From Chitinophagaceae bacterium UBA2467 (lineage in GTDB: Bacteria > Bacteroidota > Bacteroidia > Chitinophagales > Chitinophagaceae), in contig DDPN01000096.1 in the NCBI GenBank assembly GCA_002342205.1, positions 1 to 6,351 of the forward strand: a stretch of DNA of 6,351 bases, read 5' to 3'. The notes under the pieces are model-generated. The model worked only from the letters and a program-made list of their open reading frames with translations, did no database searches and was not told where the DNA came from. Every line of letters begins with the position of its first letter. Position 1 is the stretch's first letter. Shown piece by piece: positions 5,840 through 6,351 of the stretch. Made by a program: the position numbers and the translations under genes.

Positions 5840-6351
5840 ATGAAGATTGCGGTTGCGCAGCAGAATTATCACATTGGGAATTTTTCAGCAAACGTCCAAA
5901 AGATCATCCACGGTATAGCCGAGGCGCGTTCAAAGGGTGCGGATCTGGTTTTATTTTCAGAACTCTCTATTTGTGGGTATCCGCCTCGCGATTTTTTAGA
6001 GTTTGACGATTTTATTGATAAGTGTCGTGCAGCGCTGGATCAAATCAAAGTGCATACCACAGATATTGCTGTATTGGTAGGGGCGCCTGATAGAAATCCG
6101 GATCCAAAAGGAAAAGACTTATTTAATGCTGCTTTCTTTTTATATGAAGGGGAAGTGCGCGATGTGGTGTACAAAACCTGTTTGCCTACCTATGATGTAT
6201 TTGACGAGTACCGCTATTTTGAACCGGCTCGTTCCTGGCATTTGATTGATTTCAAAGGAAAAAAATTAGCAGTTACTATTTGTGAGGATATCTGGAATCT
6301 CGGTGATAATCCTTTGTACACACACTGTCCCATGGATGAATTGATTGGGCA
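5840..6351 (+). CDS. nadE: Glutamine-dependent NAD+ synthetase, N-terminal glutaminase domain (partial, cut at right edge)
   Basis: The frame opens with MKIAVAQQNYHIGN and stays open for 170 codons to the window end. It is the nitrilase-type glutamine amidohydrolase domain of the long, glutamine-using NadE, which releases ammonia and passes it to the C-terminal synthetase domain to convert nicotinic acid adenine dinucleotide to NAD+. The catalytic triad is complete: Glu41 in FSELSICGYPPRD (39-51), Lys112 in VYKTCLPTYDVFDEYRYFEP (110-129) and Cys148 in VTICEDIW (145-152). The C-terminal ATP-binding synthetase domain (SGGxDS motif) should lie outside the window. The start matches the usual family start. 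No Shine-Dalgarno is visible, and a TAnnTTTG box ends 4 bases upstream. It is divergent from gldB by 53 bp and completes the NAD pathway that includes nadC. Confidence 0.96.
   Translation, partial: MKIAVAQQNYHIGNFSANVQKIIHGIAEARSKGADLVLFSELSICGYPPRDFLEFDDFIDKCRAALDQIKVHTTDIAVLVGAPDRNPDPKGKDLFNAAFFLYEGEVRDVVYKTCLPTYDVFDEYRYFEPARSWHLIDFKGKKLAVTICEDIWNLGDNPLYTHCPMDELIG

Noticed and set aside
5787..5891. Longer gldB starting at the minus-strand ATG at 5891 (375 residues)
   Set aside because: It would overlap the nadE coding region by 52 bp and place 35 polar residues ahead of a clear lipoprotein signal peptide. The ATG at 5786 gives a normal lipoprotein start.

Overview
The window looks like ordinary chromosomal DNA of a Bacteroidota bacterium, most likely a Chitinophagaceae-like member of Chitinophagales. 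Four things point that way: a GldB-type lipoprotein beside a glutamine-dependent NAD+ synthetase, a small exported DUF4783-type protein directly upstream of nadC, a Haem_bd-type CxxCH protein, and start regions without Shine-Dalgarno sequences but with TAnnTTTG-like -7 promoter boxes. By eye the DNA is moderately AT-rich. It is gene-dense, with no intergenic gap over 70 bp. I see no rRNA or tRNA gene, insertion sequence, CRISPR array or phage-like gene.

Layout. (1) Positions 1-2680, minus strand: a head-to-tail run, in transcription order gpmI (cofactor-independent phosphoglycerate mutase), a membrane-anchored CxxCH haem-binding-domain protein, a 166-residue single-pass membrane protein of unknown function, and the first 16 codons of a probable exported protein that runs off the left edge. 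Gaps are 10, 12 and 45 bp, so the first three at least are probably one operon. (2) 2681-2747: a divergent promoter region. (3) 2748-4763, plus strand: a compact operon of a DUF4783-like exported protein, nadC, a bacterial SUI1/eIF1-like (YciH) gene and apaG. (4) 4764-5786, minus strand: a gldB-like lipoprotein whose stop codon abuts that of apaG with no base between. (5) 5787-5839: a second divergent promoter region with an inverted repeat and a direct repeat. (6) 5840-6351, plus strand: the N-terminal glutaminase domain of nadE, cut by the right edge.

How the genes relate. nadC makes nicotinic acid mononucleotide from quinolinate, and nadE amidates the final intermediate to NAD+, so two steps of de novo NAD synthesis lie about 1.8 kb apart, separated by apaG and gldB. 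gpmI is central glycolysis; the genes behind it are envelope proteins (haem-binding, membrane and probably exported). All intact genes look complete with their key residues. I found no convincing new system. The points most worth a second look are the unlisted gene start at the left edge, the gpmI/haem-protein arrangement, the repeats between gldB and nadE, and the zero-gap convergent stops.
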